A stretch of 64,000 nucleotides of DNA from Scatophagus argus (lineage: Eukaryota; Chordata; Actinopteri; Scatophagidae), in assembly GCF_020382885.2 (NCBI RefSeq), contig NC_058512.1, positions 327,501-391,500 of the forward strand, written 5' to 3'. Below are positions 53,991 through 64,000 of this stretch, in pieces. The position numbers and the translations under genes were made by a program. The notes below the pieces were generated by a model, which saw only the letters and a list, made by a program, of their open reading frames with translations, had not been told where the DNA came from and did not search any database. Each line of letters begins with the position of its first letter. Within the stretch, counting starts at the first letter, position 1.

Positions 53991-54168
53991 GACCGTCGCC
54001 AAGCTGCAGTTACAGACGTTGGCATTTCTGACTGTCCATCATCAGCTGCTCCTGCTTTCATTTGTTTTGCATTATTATATCTATAAAATACATCAGCAGA
54101 GTTTGTCAGCGATAGAACCATGAAACAGTTTTTTTCTAAAGTGTGACCCTTAAAAAAAATATACAACA

Positions 54169-54621
54169 ACCACTGACACAAGTAAAGATGGCCGACGTGT
54201 GCCCACTTCCTCCCACTATACTAAAAGGAAGTCAAAACATCTCTGATACGAGCGCTGCCATCTTGTTCCGATGATGTCATTTGGAGCCAGAGCCAGAGTC
54301 TGTGCAGTAGTGATCGGAAAGTGGAGCCGCAGTATCGAGTTCCTGCCTACACATACCTGTCTAAGCCAATCAGGAACAGCGCTCAGTGGTCAGTCATGAT
54401 GTTTCAGCCCATCTTTATAAAGAAAAATAAATAGAAAAATAAACACTTGAACAAACATCAGTGATAAGAACTACCTAAAAGGACAGAAACCATCTTTGTG
54501 AAAAATTTATTTGACGTGTACTTTATGTGTTTAGTTTGGCTCGTCCCATCTGCTGACATGGAGGAGGAGGGTCTTATGAGCTGTACTGCAGCCAGCCACC
54601 AGGGGTCGTCCAGATGTTTGG
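54169..54621 (+). mobile_element. Dispersed element, copy 2 of 2
   Basis: Same orientation and similar length as 24951-25393. It shares ACCACTGACACAA, GCTGCCATCTTGTTC, AACACTTGAACAAACATCAG and GAGCTGTACTGCAGCCAG, and is diverged by substitutions and small indels, so the insertions are old and independent. Confidence 0.8.
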
Positions 54622-54792
54622 TGATCCAGAGTGGTCCAAAGCTTCACTCCAGGTATGTACAGCAAGACTGACTTGCTTAGATAATCATATCTCTGATGTA
54701 TGTCATGTGGTTCATTATGTTTTCATCAGTCAGAGCTCAACCCTGACAGCAACAAGAAAACAAAAAGTCAATTCAACTTTGATGAAATCTCA

Positions 54793-54812
54793 CTGTGTGT
54801 GTGTGTGTGTGT
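54793..54812. repeat. GT microsatellite
   Basis: Ten GT units. Confidence 0.9.
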
Positions 54813-54849
54813 GCGCCGACCTCATGCCCAGCTGTCGGTGCAGCTGTTT

Positions 54850-55200
54850 GAACAGTATCTCAGTATGAAGCAGTGATACTGCGGATCGACTGGGCACAAA
54901 CTTGTTGAGTGGAGCCTCGGAGGCGGTCGATAATCCTTCAGCACAAACACAGAAAATGAAAGCACTTTTAAAGGCTGAGGCGACTGTTCTGCCACAGCAA
55001 TCTGCATCCAATGCAGGATTGACTGCTCCACCGGCTTTAGTATGTGGGTAATCAATGAGGGTAGGGGTTGGGATGTAATGATTAACTCTGTATGGGGGTT
55101 CCTTAGGCTGCCTGGAGGACGACTGGGGACAAGCTGCACAGGGTTCATACCTGCACATTAGTCACCATTCAACACATTACTGTGCTGCGCTGTTTGGCAC
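54850..55200. promoter_or_regulatory. Candidate conserved non-coding element J
   Basis: Contains GTCGATAATCCTTC, AATCTGCATCCAATGCAGG, GGGTAATCAATGAGG and GTAATGATTAACTCTG (homeodomain and HNF1-like half-sites) in unique sequence. Function is inferred. Confidence 0.45.
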
Positions 55201-55414
55201 CACTCATATGTGCTGTATGAGGACAAACTGCTGGAGACATACTGTGTGCCTGAGAGTCACACTTTGTGAGCACTTCACCTCTGCAGGCATGCATCAATAT
55301 TCATCCACGAATTCACTAAGAAATCACAGAATAAAATGTCCCTTTGAATTCAGAACCTGTGTGAGAATCAATAGTTTACTTCATCAATGATTCAGCAAGA
55401 GATGTCTATACATC

Positions 55415-55726
55415 CACGGCCAACAGGAGGTGCTAACGACCACGGCCAACAAGAGCTGCTAATGACCACAGCTAACAGGAGCGGCTAGCAACCACAGCTA
55501 ACAGAAGCTGCTAACAACCTCGGCTAACAAGAGCTGCTAATGACCACAGCTAACAGGAGCGGCTAGCAACCACAGCTAACAGAAGCTGCTAACAACCTCG
55601 GCTAACAAGAGCTGCTAATGACCACAGCTAACAGGAGCGGCTAGCAACCACAGCTAACAGAAGCTGCTAACAACCACAGCTAACAGAAGCTGCTAATGAC
55701 CACAGCTAACGGGAGCGGCTAACAGG
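55415..55726. repeat. 26-bp minisatellite with 78-bp higher-order period
   Basis: Twelve 26-base units of the form CACAGCTAACAGGAGCGGCT plus six bases. From 55467 three unit types recur in fixed order (55467-55544, 55545-55622, then a partial third), showing that triplets were amplified together. Confidence 0.95.
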
Positions 55727-55729
55727 AGC

Positions 55730-56480
55730 TATTAAAGAGAGCTGCTAACCTGAGCTGCTTGTTTTTGCTTTGCAAACATGAAACAATTCAGAAAAGCAAC
55801 TCTTTTTAATTGACTGATTATTTGTCAGTTATATTTGATGTGATTTGAACTGACATTTCAGACAGTGAAAACTGTTGACTGGCTGTAAAGCACATTCTGC
55901 GTCATGGTTTGAAGTCTCAGTTTAGTCGGCTTCCTGTATTATTTTGTAGTTTTTCTCCCCACACTTTTCGTTTCCTGTGTGGTTCCCATCAAGTCTTGAT
56001 TGCTCCGTCTTGAATAGTTTCACCTGTTACCTCCCCATATACACCTGGTGTGTGGCGTGTGTTGTCAGTTCGCCTTTGTTTCTCTGAGATTTTTCGTCTT
56101 TTTTGGCCTCTTTTTACTGGGACTTTCAGCCACCTTTAGTTTGCCTTCTTCTCTTCCTGTTAAGAAGTTAGTGAAAGTTTCTTCCCCTCATCCCTCACGT
56201 TGGTGGAGTATTGAGTCCTGCGTTTTGTGACAGAACGTGACAGCAGACGACTCGGTGAAAAGCTTCTCGGGTGCAGGAGCTGTTAAACACTGCATGTTTC
56301 TGTGTGTTGGTGCCAGCTGTTCAAACAGGACTCATAAAGACTCTTTGCTCCTGTCAGACCTACAGCTCAATATGTTGTAACGTGACCACCCGGCTCGACT
56401 CTCTGGAAACTGAAACCACAGTCTGTTTAATCTCTCCAAATCCTCAAAGTGTTGTCGTCTCTTCCTCGCTCATTATTTCT
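55730..56480. other. Desert interval, no gene recognised
   Basis: T-rich unique sequence. Short frames only. Confidence 0.45.
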
Positions 56481-56489
56481 GCCTGAGGA

Positions 56490-56830
56490 TTTGAGGAAAG
56501 CCTTCTGACTTCAGCTGAGATGTAAAAGCTTTGTTATCGATGTGTAATTTAAAATATGCTCTCATCTCCTCGGAGACATTAAGCAAATGTGCCGAGCGCT
56601 TAATCTGCTCTGATTAATATTTTCTCCCAGGGAATAAGTTACAAGGCTTTAAAGTCTCAGAAGAAAGACTTATTTAAATCTTTGTAATTTCTAGTTTTGG
56701 ATATGTGGCTTCCCGCCGTATCCACAAAACTGATACTTTCGTTTCAGCTGTGTTTTATTGGCTGCCACCATCGAATTAATCAAACTACATCTATATAGCT
56801 GGTGTCATGAATACCTTCAGTGGTTTTGAG
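56490..56830. promoter_or_regulatory. Candidate conserved non-coding element K
   Basis: Contains GCGCTTAATCTGCTC, CTGATTAATATTTTCTCCC, TTATCGATGTGTAATTT and CATCGAATTAATCAAAC in a repeat-free block. The homeodomain-site density is high. Confidence 0.5.
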
Positions 56831-56877
56831 GATAATCTCAGCAAGTCGTGAAATTGTCCTCGAGTGCTGTTTGTCTA

Positions 56878-57060
56878 ATGCACTGGTTCCCAACCTGAGG
56901 GTCAGAACCCCTGGTTGGGTCACAGGATGATTCTGGGGGGTCGGCAGCTGATGAACAAGGCAGGAAGTAAGAAGATGAACACATTTACTTTAGTACTTCC
57001 TTCATCTTGAGATACTGTCAAATTTTCTCTTACACTTTTTAGGAGATGGACGTCTGAAAC
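56878..57060 (+). mobile_element. hAT-like element fragment
   Basis: GCACTGGTTCCCAACCTGAG followed by GGTCAGAACCCCTGGTTGGG is the same terminal type as 30947. No transposase. Confidence 0.55.
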
Positions 57061-57150
57061 TCATGAAATGCAGTGTTAAATACAGGAAATGTTCTTGAAG
57101 GTGGTGTGTTTTTATACACCATCCAATGAGACCTCATCGATCAGAACAAT

Positions 57151-57540
57151 TTAAGATTAAGATTAAGAATCACTTTATTGACAGTATATATATTTTTACA
57201 TACACACACTGAATTGGTCTTCTGCATTTGACCCATCCTTAGTTGAACACACACATGCAACACCCGGCAAATTACATGCAGTGAAACACACACAGGAGCA
57301 GTGGGCAGCATCAAGCGCCCGGGGAGCATATTGGGGGGTTAAGTGCCTTGTTCAAGGGCACATCAGCCGGCTAATGGAGGGGGGGAGCATTTTTCACAAC
57401 AATGAGAGGACGGCTTCCTCACGCATGCCGTTGGTTCGGTCACGAATGCTGCTACGTGAACATTAAAGAACCCGGTGAACGTTGAACTCAGTTCGCTCTG
57501 TGGGTGACTCTGCCACTCTCCCACTGGATTTGAATGCATC
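57151..57540 (+). mobile_element. Common fish dispersed repeat
   Basis: AATCACTTTATTGACAGTAT, GCATTTGACCCATCC, GAGCAGTGGGCAGCATC, GCGCCCGGGGAGCA and GGTTAAGTGCCTTGTTCAAG are the ordered blocks of a very abundant percomorph repeat. The family name cannot be given from sequence alone. Confidence 0.75.
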
Positions 57541-58100
57541 AGGGGTCTCCAAATGAAGCAGAACTGAACTCTTAAAATCGTGTCTTCAGCTGGTTTGGAG
57601 TAAACACTGAGTCTGGTTGTTTTCAGGGTTAAAGTGGGAGGAGCAGCCGTGAGCGACCCAACAGAACCAGTTTTCACGAGGCCGTTCACGTGACGAGAGG
57701 ACATCACTCTGGGGATGAACTGACACGGGACCAGAGGTCACGAGCACGCAAAGCTCTTCATCAATAAACAATCAGCCGATCAATTGACAGTAAATAAATC
57801 AGCAACTATTTTCAGAATTGATTAAACTCATTTGGTTTGCTGCTTTTCTCTGACGACAAAGTAAAAATATCTTCTGTAGAACAACCGGTTGATTTATTGG
57901 AGGAGCAGCAGAGTCGGGCTGGTCATTCGCTGCAGAAGTGAAAGCAGACTGTGATGTTGTTGTGTCGTGTGGTTTGATATCTGCAGCAGGAGCAGATGAT
58001 CTCGTCCCCGGTGGTCCTGCTGTTTACTGCACAAATGTAAAAGTGCCTGAATAAAGTCCATTGAATGTGGCCTGCGGTATCTGAAATACATAAATATGTC
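57541..58100. other. Desert interval with possible repeat remnant
   Basis: 57765-57900 (ATCAGCCGATCAATTGACAG and TCAGCAACTATTTTCAG) looks like the reverse of the dispersed repeat at 19955. Otherwise nothing recognised. Confidence 0.4.
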
Positions 58101-58109
58101 AAGTGAAGG

Positions 58110-58640
58110 AGCCTTAATAGACCTGCTTAGGCTGGTAATTGCAGCAGTATTGTTTCCTTCTGATTAGGACAAAAGCGTTCCCCGAGGAGCGACCATCCTT
58201 CAGCTGCTTCATCTGCATTATCCTGCACTTCCCCCGCTTAATCTGCTCTCTCCTCAGGTATTTAGAATAAATCAATGGGAATACATGATTGTTTAATGAT
58301 TTTTGGAGGAGCTCTCTTCGACCACAGCTGCATGATTTAGAATGACTAATTCCACTTTTTCCCATTGATCCACGGCTGTGGGGGCCTCGCTGAAGAATGC
58401 TGCAGCTAAAGAACGCCGGCCGGCCTCGCCGAGCTTTTAGCAATGAGGGGATCGCTCAAGGTTACGGAGCAAAGAGGAAATGAAAGGAGGAAGAGAGCGG
58501 AGGGTCTTCAAATTAAAATGTGTGGAGAGATCAGATCAACAAGAATGCAAACACAACATTTTAATTTACTGAACTGATCCCCCGGAGGAGAAATTCATTC
58601 GTCTCCTGGCAGAAAGATCCCAGGCTGAGTGCAGGAAGGA
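58110..58640. promoter_or_regulatory. Candidate conserved non-coding element L
   Basis: Contains GGCTGGTAATTGCAGCAG, CTTCTGATTAGGACAAAAG (SOX-like ACAAAAG), CCGCTTAATCTGCTCTC, GATTGTTTAATGATTTTTGG and ATTAAAATGTG, in unique sequence lacking microsatellites. Among the best candidates by motif density. Confidence 0.5.
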
Positions 58641-59290
58641 TTAGTTTAACTTTACTGACAGAATTTAAATATGAAAAGAGAACAAGAGTGATCAAAAAAC
58701 AGCCGGTCAAACACAAAGGAACAACCACAGACATATCAACACATTTAATAATATATTAATCAACTAAGAGGCGAAGAGAAAAATACATACAGAAATAAAA
58801 GAACAAAACAAGGATGGCAGGTTCACAAGTTAATTCCACACTGGGACATTTAATTATAAAATTCATGAAAATATAAAAACTGATAACCTGCTGAAAGGAA
58901 TTACTGTGTTTTATAAGACTCATTAATCAAATATGTTCATCAATCTGTTTCCAAAAAAATCTGTTTGTTTTTCTTGTGTTTATCAGATGCAGACACTCCA
59001 GTTTGACAGGTTCCTCCCTTCAACATGTGGCGTACAGGAAGCCCCTGATGGTGACGCTAGACGAAAAGTCAGATCACCAAAGCGACTGGGGTTTACCCTG
59101 AGAGGACCACGAATGTCCGCAGCACATTTCACCACAGTCCGATCCAGTCTGGATCGACGTGGAGGACGGGCAGGAGGAGACGGTCCGGCCGTCTCCGCAG
59201 TCCCCGTCCGTCCATCGGGTGGACTGTGGCCTGCTGTTTGTCTGTGACTGAGCCCCTTAAAGGTGAACTCGTTGCGCCTGCAGGCCTCAC
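58641..59290. other. Desert interval, no gene recognised
   Basis: AT-rich to 58950, then ordinary sequence. The 104-codon frame at 58933-59247 resembles no family. Confidence 0.45.
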
Positions 59291-59299
59291 GCGGCTGCT

Positions 59300-59420
59300 C
59301 GGCTTTTTGATGGACACCTTAATTACAGTGCAAGCTGATTAATTATGGGCCAGCCAGTCTCCACTTTGCCATGACCCCCACCTCCTCCTCCACCACCTCC
59401 AGCAGCAGCAGAGTGAGTAT
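59300..59420. promoter_or_regulatory. Candidate conserved non-coding element M
   Basis: Compact block with GACACCTTAATTACAGTGC and GCTGATTAATTATGGGCC, two strong homeodomain sites 22 bases apart. Confidence 0.4.
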
Positions 59421-59429
59421 CACCACTGC

Positions 59430-60350
59430 AGTTTCAGCTTGAAGCAGGAAATCAACTCTAACAAGAATTACAATTTGATCTTCTACGACTGAGACCCAAA
59501 GTAGTTTTATGTTATTAATTCGTAAGACTTGTGTGAAGTAGTTGAGGTTTGATTCGCAAATTCATTATTCTAACTGACCTGTGACAGAACCAACCAATCA
59601 GAAAGTCGAAGGACTCGGCCTGAGGTAATGAGATCGAGCCTCAGCGGATTGTGTGATTATTCCAACATGTGAAATTAAATGTTTAAACTCAAACATACGA
59701 ATTAATTTAATGATGCTAATGATGCTAACGATCGTCTGTTGAGCTATAGACTCATCACTGACTCACTTTATGAAAATGGAACAGAGTGGCGCTTCTCTTC
59801 TCACAAACCGTCTTTGGTTTCTATGGTTTGCATCGACTCTTTCCTGCTCTGCAGTATTTTAATAAACTCATCCTGCAGAATAAAACAACTAAAGATTACA
59901 GCCGTCGTTTCAATTTAGTTCTGACAAAAACAGTCAAAAGCCCAAAAATCTGACAAGATGATGAGAGAATTTTGAAGCATTTCCTCATCTTATGCTCAGT
60001 AAATTAACAAAATCAGATAATTTCATGTTGGGCTGACAAACAGTGAAGAATATTTTTCTGTTTTCTCTGCCGGCCTGTTTAATAATAATTATTAATTGTT
60101 ATTAAGGTTCTCATCTGTTTCTTCATCTGTTTTTGCTATTTGACTTAAATCTGCAGATTTTCCGCAGGATTAAAAAGTCACTTCCTCAACCTTTTCTTTC
60201 ATTATCTCCACGCCCTCCGGACCGTCTGTTTACCCACAATGCCATGAGGTCAATGATGTCAGACTGCTGTCCGCTGAACGAAAGGACACGGTGTGTTTAA
60301 CCTGCTTCTTCATCATCACACTGTGTTATTTTGAGGACGTGATGCTGACA
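59430..60350. other. Desert interval, no gene recognised
   Basis: AT-rich, including possible dispersed-repeat remnants at about 59910-60050. No coding sequence. Confidence 0.45.
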
Positions 60351-60359
60351 TTTACATAT

Positions 60360-61085
60360 TTTAGCTTCTGAACTTGTCGGAGATGATAATTTAGCCCGAA
60401 CCTGACGGCCACAGAGAGCACAGATCTTATCGGGACTGAGACAATGTCCTTATCCTCGTTAGAGTTATTGGACTTTAATCAAAATTACCTTGTAATTGGT
60501 GTCTTTGATTAGATTAGTTGGAATAAAGTCAAGCCATCCCCTCCCCTTTAAAAGGATTAAACAACCGTGTTCATTCTGAGCAGCAGCGAATGCAAATGCA
60601 ATCTCGTAGACGGGAAAAAAAGCATCTGACGGAGGGAAAAAAATGGACTTGTTGGGAATGCAAATTGGCCCGGCCCCGTTTTATGCTAATAAAAGAACGG
60701 CAAAACATTTCAATGTATTCTTGTCTTGTTACAGTCGGGCTAAAAGCTTCTAAATCCCTACCATTTACCAAATTAAACTAATTTCAAGTGCTTCCAAAAG
60801 GCACATCTGTAGGCTGACGTTTGTCCCCCGGCCTTTGAGAAGTGGGCTCCGCCAAAGCATTCAACATCCCATTGATCCCTGAATAGTCATGCCTGTCAGG
60901 GAGCCATATCAACCATTATCATTCTAATTTTACTGCCTTTCTTGGTCCCTAATCTAATTTGCAATGATGCTGGAGCATTTCGCGAGGCCACTGCACTTTC
61001 TTCAGAATTTCAACAAGGGCATTAAAGCCCCCCACCCAACCCCCAATTTACATTAATGAAGTGCACATTTAATTAAGGTGTGGAG
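60360..61085. promoter_or_regulatory. Candidate conserved non-coding element N with octamer cluster
   Basis: About 700 bases of unique sequence. POU octamers ATGCAAAT lie at 60590-60597 and 60658-60665 and the variant ATGCTAAT at 60683-60690. GATA-like TTATC words occur near 60428 and 60451; further blocks are TCTAATCTAATTTGCAATG and CACATTTAATTAAGG. It ends in a CCCCCCACCC tract. The strongest enhancer-like block in the desert by appearance. Confidence 0.55.
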
Positions 61086-62010
61086 GAAGAGATGCTGGAC
61101 AGCAGGTGGAGGAGACGGGTGGGTGTGAGATGTGAAAGGAAACATGAGAAGAAAACAGGAAGACAAAAACTCATTTTAAATGTTTCTTCAAAATGTTGGA
61201 CTGACAGACAAACCAGCGTGTCTCTACAGTTTCATTTTTGCTTTTTTGTTCTACATACTCAGCAGTGCTATATAAACCTTTGATCCACTGAATGTATTTA
61301 AAATCACTTTTAATTTTCCTGACAGGCCGGATGCTGTTCAGAGGAGCGTCAGCTGTCAGCCTGCTGTAGCCTGACAGGCGAATCCCAGGGCAAAGAAGGT
61401 CCAGAGGTCAACGTGCCGCCGCCAGATCGGACAAATTCTGATTTCTCTTCAGCACTTGTTTGGACTCATGATTTGGAAAGTAAAAACTTCCCGACATTCA
61501 CAAGAAGAAAAAGACTTTTAGATTTTTAGAAGACGATCTCAGCTTCAGAGCAGAAAAGTTTTATCACAAAGTCAAGGCTGGTTTAACTTTCAACAGTTGT
61601 GTTGTGCGTGTTTTAGCTGCAGAAAAACAAAATACTGCTTTATTACTTTATTAAACATTAAATGTTCCCTCTTTAAGTCCTCTGGGGGAGTGCGGCGCGG
61701 CCGGCGGCGGCTGGACGTGGCTTCCTGTTTGTTGTGGGCCGTCGCTCAGGCTTGTGTGTTCAGTTCATGGACGCAGGAATTAGAAAACACGGCGCCCTCA
61801 GCAGGGTGGCCTGCTGGTGGGTGGAGGAGCTGAGGGGGGGTCACGGTCTTTCTCCTCTGCTCTCCCTCTTTGTGTCTTCCAGATGGGGTGGCCGGTGGGG
61901 GGTTAGTGATGAGGCTGGTCTCGGTTTGGGGGTCCTCAGAATAAGTGGTGGTCTCTGGGGTGGAACAGCGAGGGAGGGGGCGGACAAGGGACAATGATCC
62001 TCACTCCTCC
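61086..62010. other. Desert interval, no gene recognised
   Basis: Unique sequence. The overlapping plus frames at 61597-61833 and 61734-61997 are glycine/tryptophan-rich translations of a G-rich stretch with no homology visible. Confidence 0.45.
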
Positions 62011-62019
62011 GCAATGAAA

Positions 62020-62235
62020 AGCCAAAGTTATAAATTCATCTGTTTGCTCTCTGCTGACCTCAGCTCTCGGTGCTCTCCCACAATGCATCAGCCTGTCACA
62101 ATATTGAGGAAAACGTGAAGGAGGAAGAATGACTACCAGATGCTTTATTGTCTTTGTAATTTCCACATAATTAGCCGGGAAGAAAAGTCCCTGCTCTGGT
62201 TTAATCACGCTGAATGAACTTGAAGATTGCCATTC
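62020..62235. promoter_or_regulatory. Candidate conserved non-coding element O
   Basis: Contains TTTATTGTCTTTGTAATTTC (SOX-like), ACATAATTAGCCGGG and GGTTTAATCACGCTG in repeat-free sequence, bounded right by a C/G run at 62263-62297. Confidence 0.45.
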
Positions 62236-62339
62236 TGCCCGACAGCAGAGGCAGCAACCGGCAGCCCCCCTCCCCCTCCTCCCCCCCGAGGGGGGGGCAT
62301 CAGGGCTTCCTCCTCCCAAACCTGCGCTGCTGCAGAGTC

Positions 62340-62790
62340 TAACTGTGCGTGACTGTGGACTGTGAAATTGGTGGCTTCGGACCCCATGCTGACTGTTGAT
62401 GTAGCTGAACAGATTAAGAGAATCAATCTGTTAACACCTCCTAACATTAAGTTGGGCAGCCTGATTTAATGGGGCCACTCAGCCTGAGAGCAGCGCTCTG
62501 TCATTAGTTAAGACTCCGTACGCAGCACCATCAAAGCCACATTAGTCTGTTGATGATGTTTAATTTGCTTTTGATAAGCCACCTCACTGTTGTCCTCAGC
62601 TGATCGGCCTAATAGTTACTAATTACAACGATATTACTAATGAATTAAAAAGACATTTACCTCAGTGACTAAAACTCCTAATTAAGGAAATGAACGGCGT
62701 CCCCACAGATTGACTGCACTGATGATCCACTATTTAAAAGTTACCCCAATTACTGCGTACGGCTGTCAGGATGGCACAGCGCAGCGGCTA
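62340..62790. promoter_or_regulatory. Candidate conserved non-coding element P
   Basis: Homeodomain-rich: TCATTAGTTAAGAC, ACATTAGTCTG, GTTTAATTTGC, TACTAATTACAACG, ACTAATGAATTAAAAAG, TCCTAATTAAGG and CCCAATTACTGCG within about 250 bases. No coding frame. Confidence 0.5.
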
Positions 62791-63390
62791 TCCTGCAGGT
62801 AACTGGGACGTGTTTCACTGCTGTGGACTGTGCTGACACACCTGTCACGTGTTCAGGTGTGCAGAAGCAGGCTGCGTTCAGTACCGTGAATTCATCCTGA
62901 GTCTGTAAAAGTGAAGACAGACGCATAAATGTTGTTTGAATGAAATGACAGCCTGCCTCGACACTTCAGGCAGTCTGATCAGACTGCAACATCAGGACCA
63001 GCATTAGTTCCGCCTGTTAGCATCAGATCACGATCTGGGACCTGGCCAAGTTGGGTTTTGAAGTCTCAGTCTGAATCAATCAACTAAAACACTGAACAGG
63101 TCTGAAAGTTGTTTTAAAGCCAACTGGAAGCAGACAATAGAACTGTGATGCTGTGAGCTTGAGTCTGATACTTGAGTTGGTGTCTTTGAGATCCGTCCTC
63201 GTTGTCCAAAGTGTCTTTAAGTACTCTGATTGTCCACTCGAGCAGAAGAGCAGCCACTCATCCTCCTCATAATCTCATACCGTCACCGCATCCGCCACAA
63301 AGGAAGCTGCAGGAAACGGGGACAGAAAAGCACCTTTAAATGCGCAAATCTCACCATCAATTAAAGCTGATGCAGCTGGACGAGCCGGGC
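62791..63390. other. Desert interval, no gene recognised
   Basis: Ordinary unique sequence, no repeats or frames of note. Confidence 0.45.
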
Positions 63391-63394
63391 TCTC

Positions 63395-64000
63395 CGTTCA
63401 GGCCCCCCCCACCTCAGTGAGTCAGTGAAAGGAGCACAGGATGAATGGCCCACTTTATTACAGCGTGCCATGTGCAGTCAAACAGCAGCACCAGGCCCAT
63501 TCTGCAGCCTTCACAGCCTTTATTAACAGGCTTCAGGGGGGCTTGTAAAACTGTTCTGCCCTGCAGGATGAGGGAGGGGGCCGCATAACAAAAATCTGCC
63601 TCGAATTAAAGCCCAGCAAAGGACTGTGGGTGGGCTGTTTGTCCCACTCTTCCCCCGCCCTCTCCGACGGCTTGTTCCCACCATGGTTTTGGGTCTGACC
63701 CTGGCCGGGCTGCTGCTCCACGGCTGACAGCTTCACAGGCGATGATGCTAACTCATCACTTAAATCCTCTGTCATAAAAGAGGCCATATTCCCCTCAGGC
63801 GGCGGCGTTAAGTGGCAGAATCTGTCTAGTATACTGCATGGCGGAACACGACGGGCTGTCAGCCTCCTGCTGTCAGCGTGAAGACTGAAGGCTTCAGGGC
63901 ATCAGAGAACACAGGGCTTAACACCAGGGTGAAAACGGCATGAAATCAACCACAAAGAGGCCGACTGCGGCGAGCACCTCACACGCCGGAAGACAAGATG
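63395..64000. promoter_or_regulatory. Candidate conserved non-coding element Q (runs to window edge)
   Basis: Low-repeat sequence with GGCCCACTTTATTACAGCG, CTTTATTAACAGGC and CGGCGTTAAGTGGCAG. It may be part of a longer element beyond the right edge. Weak case. Confidence 0.3.

Noticed and set aside
62263..62297. C/G-run inverted repeat as a terminator or G-quadruplex control element
   Set aside because: Short homopolymer run in desert DNA with no nearby gene; no functional context.

Overview
The window reads as nuclear DNA of a ray-finned fish, most likely a percomorph teleost. The genes are vertebrate genes split by GT-AG introns. The non-coding DNA is full of CA/GT, CAGA and CTC microsatellites, non-LTR retroposon tails (the GATCAATAAAGT-type end with TATC repeats), hAT-like fragments and other repeats that look typical of fish. 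I saw no bacterial, plasmid, phage or CRISPR signal and recognised no tRNA or rRNA gene.

Layout. (1) 1-5.1 kb, minus strand: the 5' half of lmbrd2. Seven coding exons give residues 1-318; the rest lies beyond the left edge. A probable non-coding first exon and an NRF1-type promoter lie near 4.84-5.05 kb. (2) 6.8-9.7 kb, plus: ppp1r3b, a glycogen-targeting subunit of protein phosphatase 1, with a short upstream coding exon that adds 16 residues. (3) 11.4-26.3 kb, plus: mfhas1, a leucine-rich-repeat/ROC protein, with a giant first coding exon, an 8.6-kb repeat-rich intron and a short last coding exon. (4) 27.1-30.4 kb, plus: rpl17, a ribosomal protein host gene with three intronic copies of a SNORD58-type box C/D snoRNA. 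(5) 33.9-35.9 kb, plus: nkx6.1, a homeodomain repressor of pancreatic beta-cell and ventral neural fate, in three coding exons. (6) 35.9-64 kb: a gene desert with no credible coding sequence. It mixes minisatellites and transposon remnants with long stretches of unique, homeodomain-site-rich sequence that look like candidate conserved non-coding elements, as expected beside a developmental regulator.

The genes do not form a pathway. Four are ordinary cellular or signalling genes; nkx6.1 and its desert look like a separate regulatory domain. Six exact matches to the CTCF core consensus occur, all left of 31.5 kb. Reverse-oriented sites at 21.8-23.1 kb and a forward site at 31.4 kb flank rpl17 in the divergent arrangement typical of a domain boundary. 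This is the most testable organisational idea here.

I did not find a convincing previously undescribed coding system. The most unusual items are the CTCF arrangement, a perfect 36-bp inverted repeat in an lmbrd2 intron, an upstream ORF overlapping the first mfhas1 ATG, a triple direct repeat of nuclear-receptor half-sites, an octamer cluster in the desert, and several regular minisatellites. Conservation of the desert elements is inferred from appearance only; no alignment was possible.
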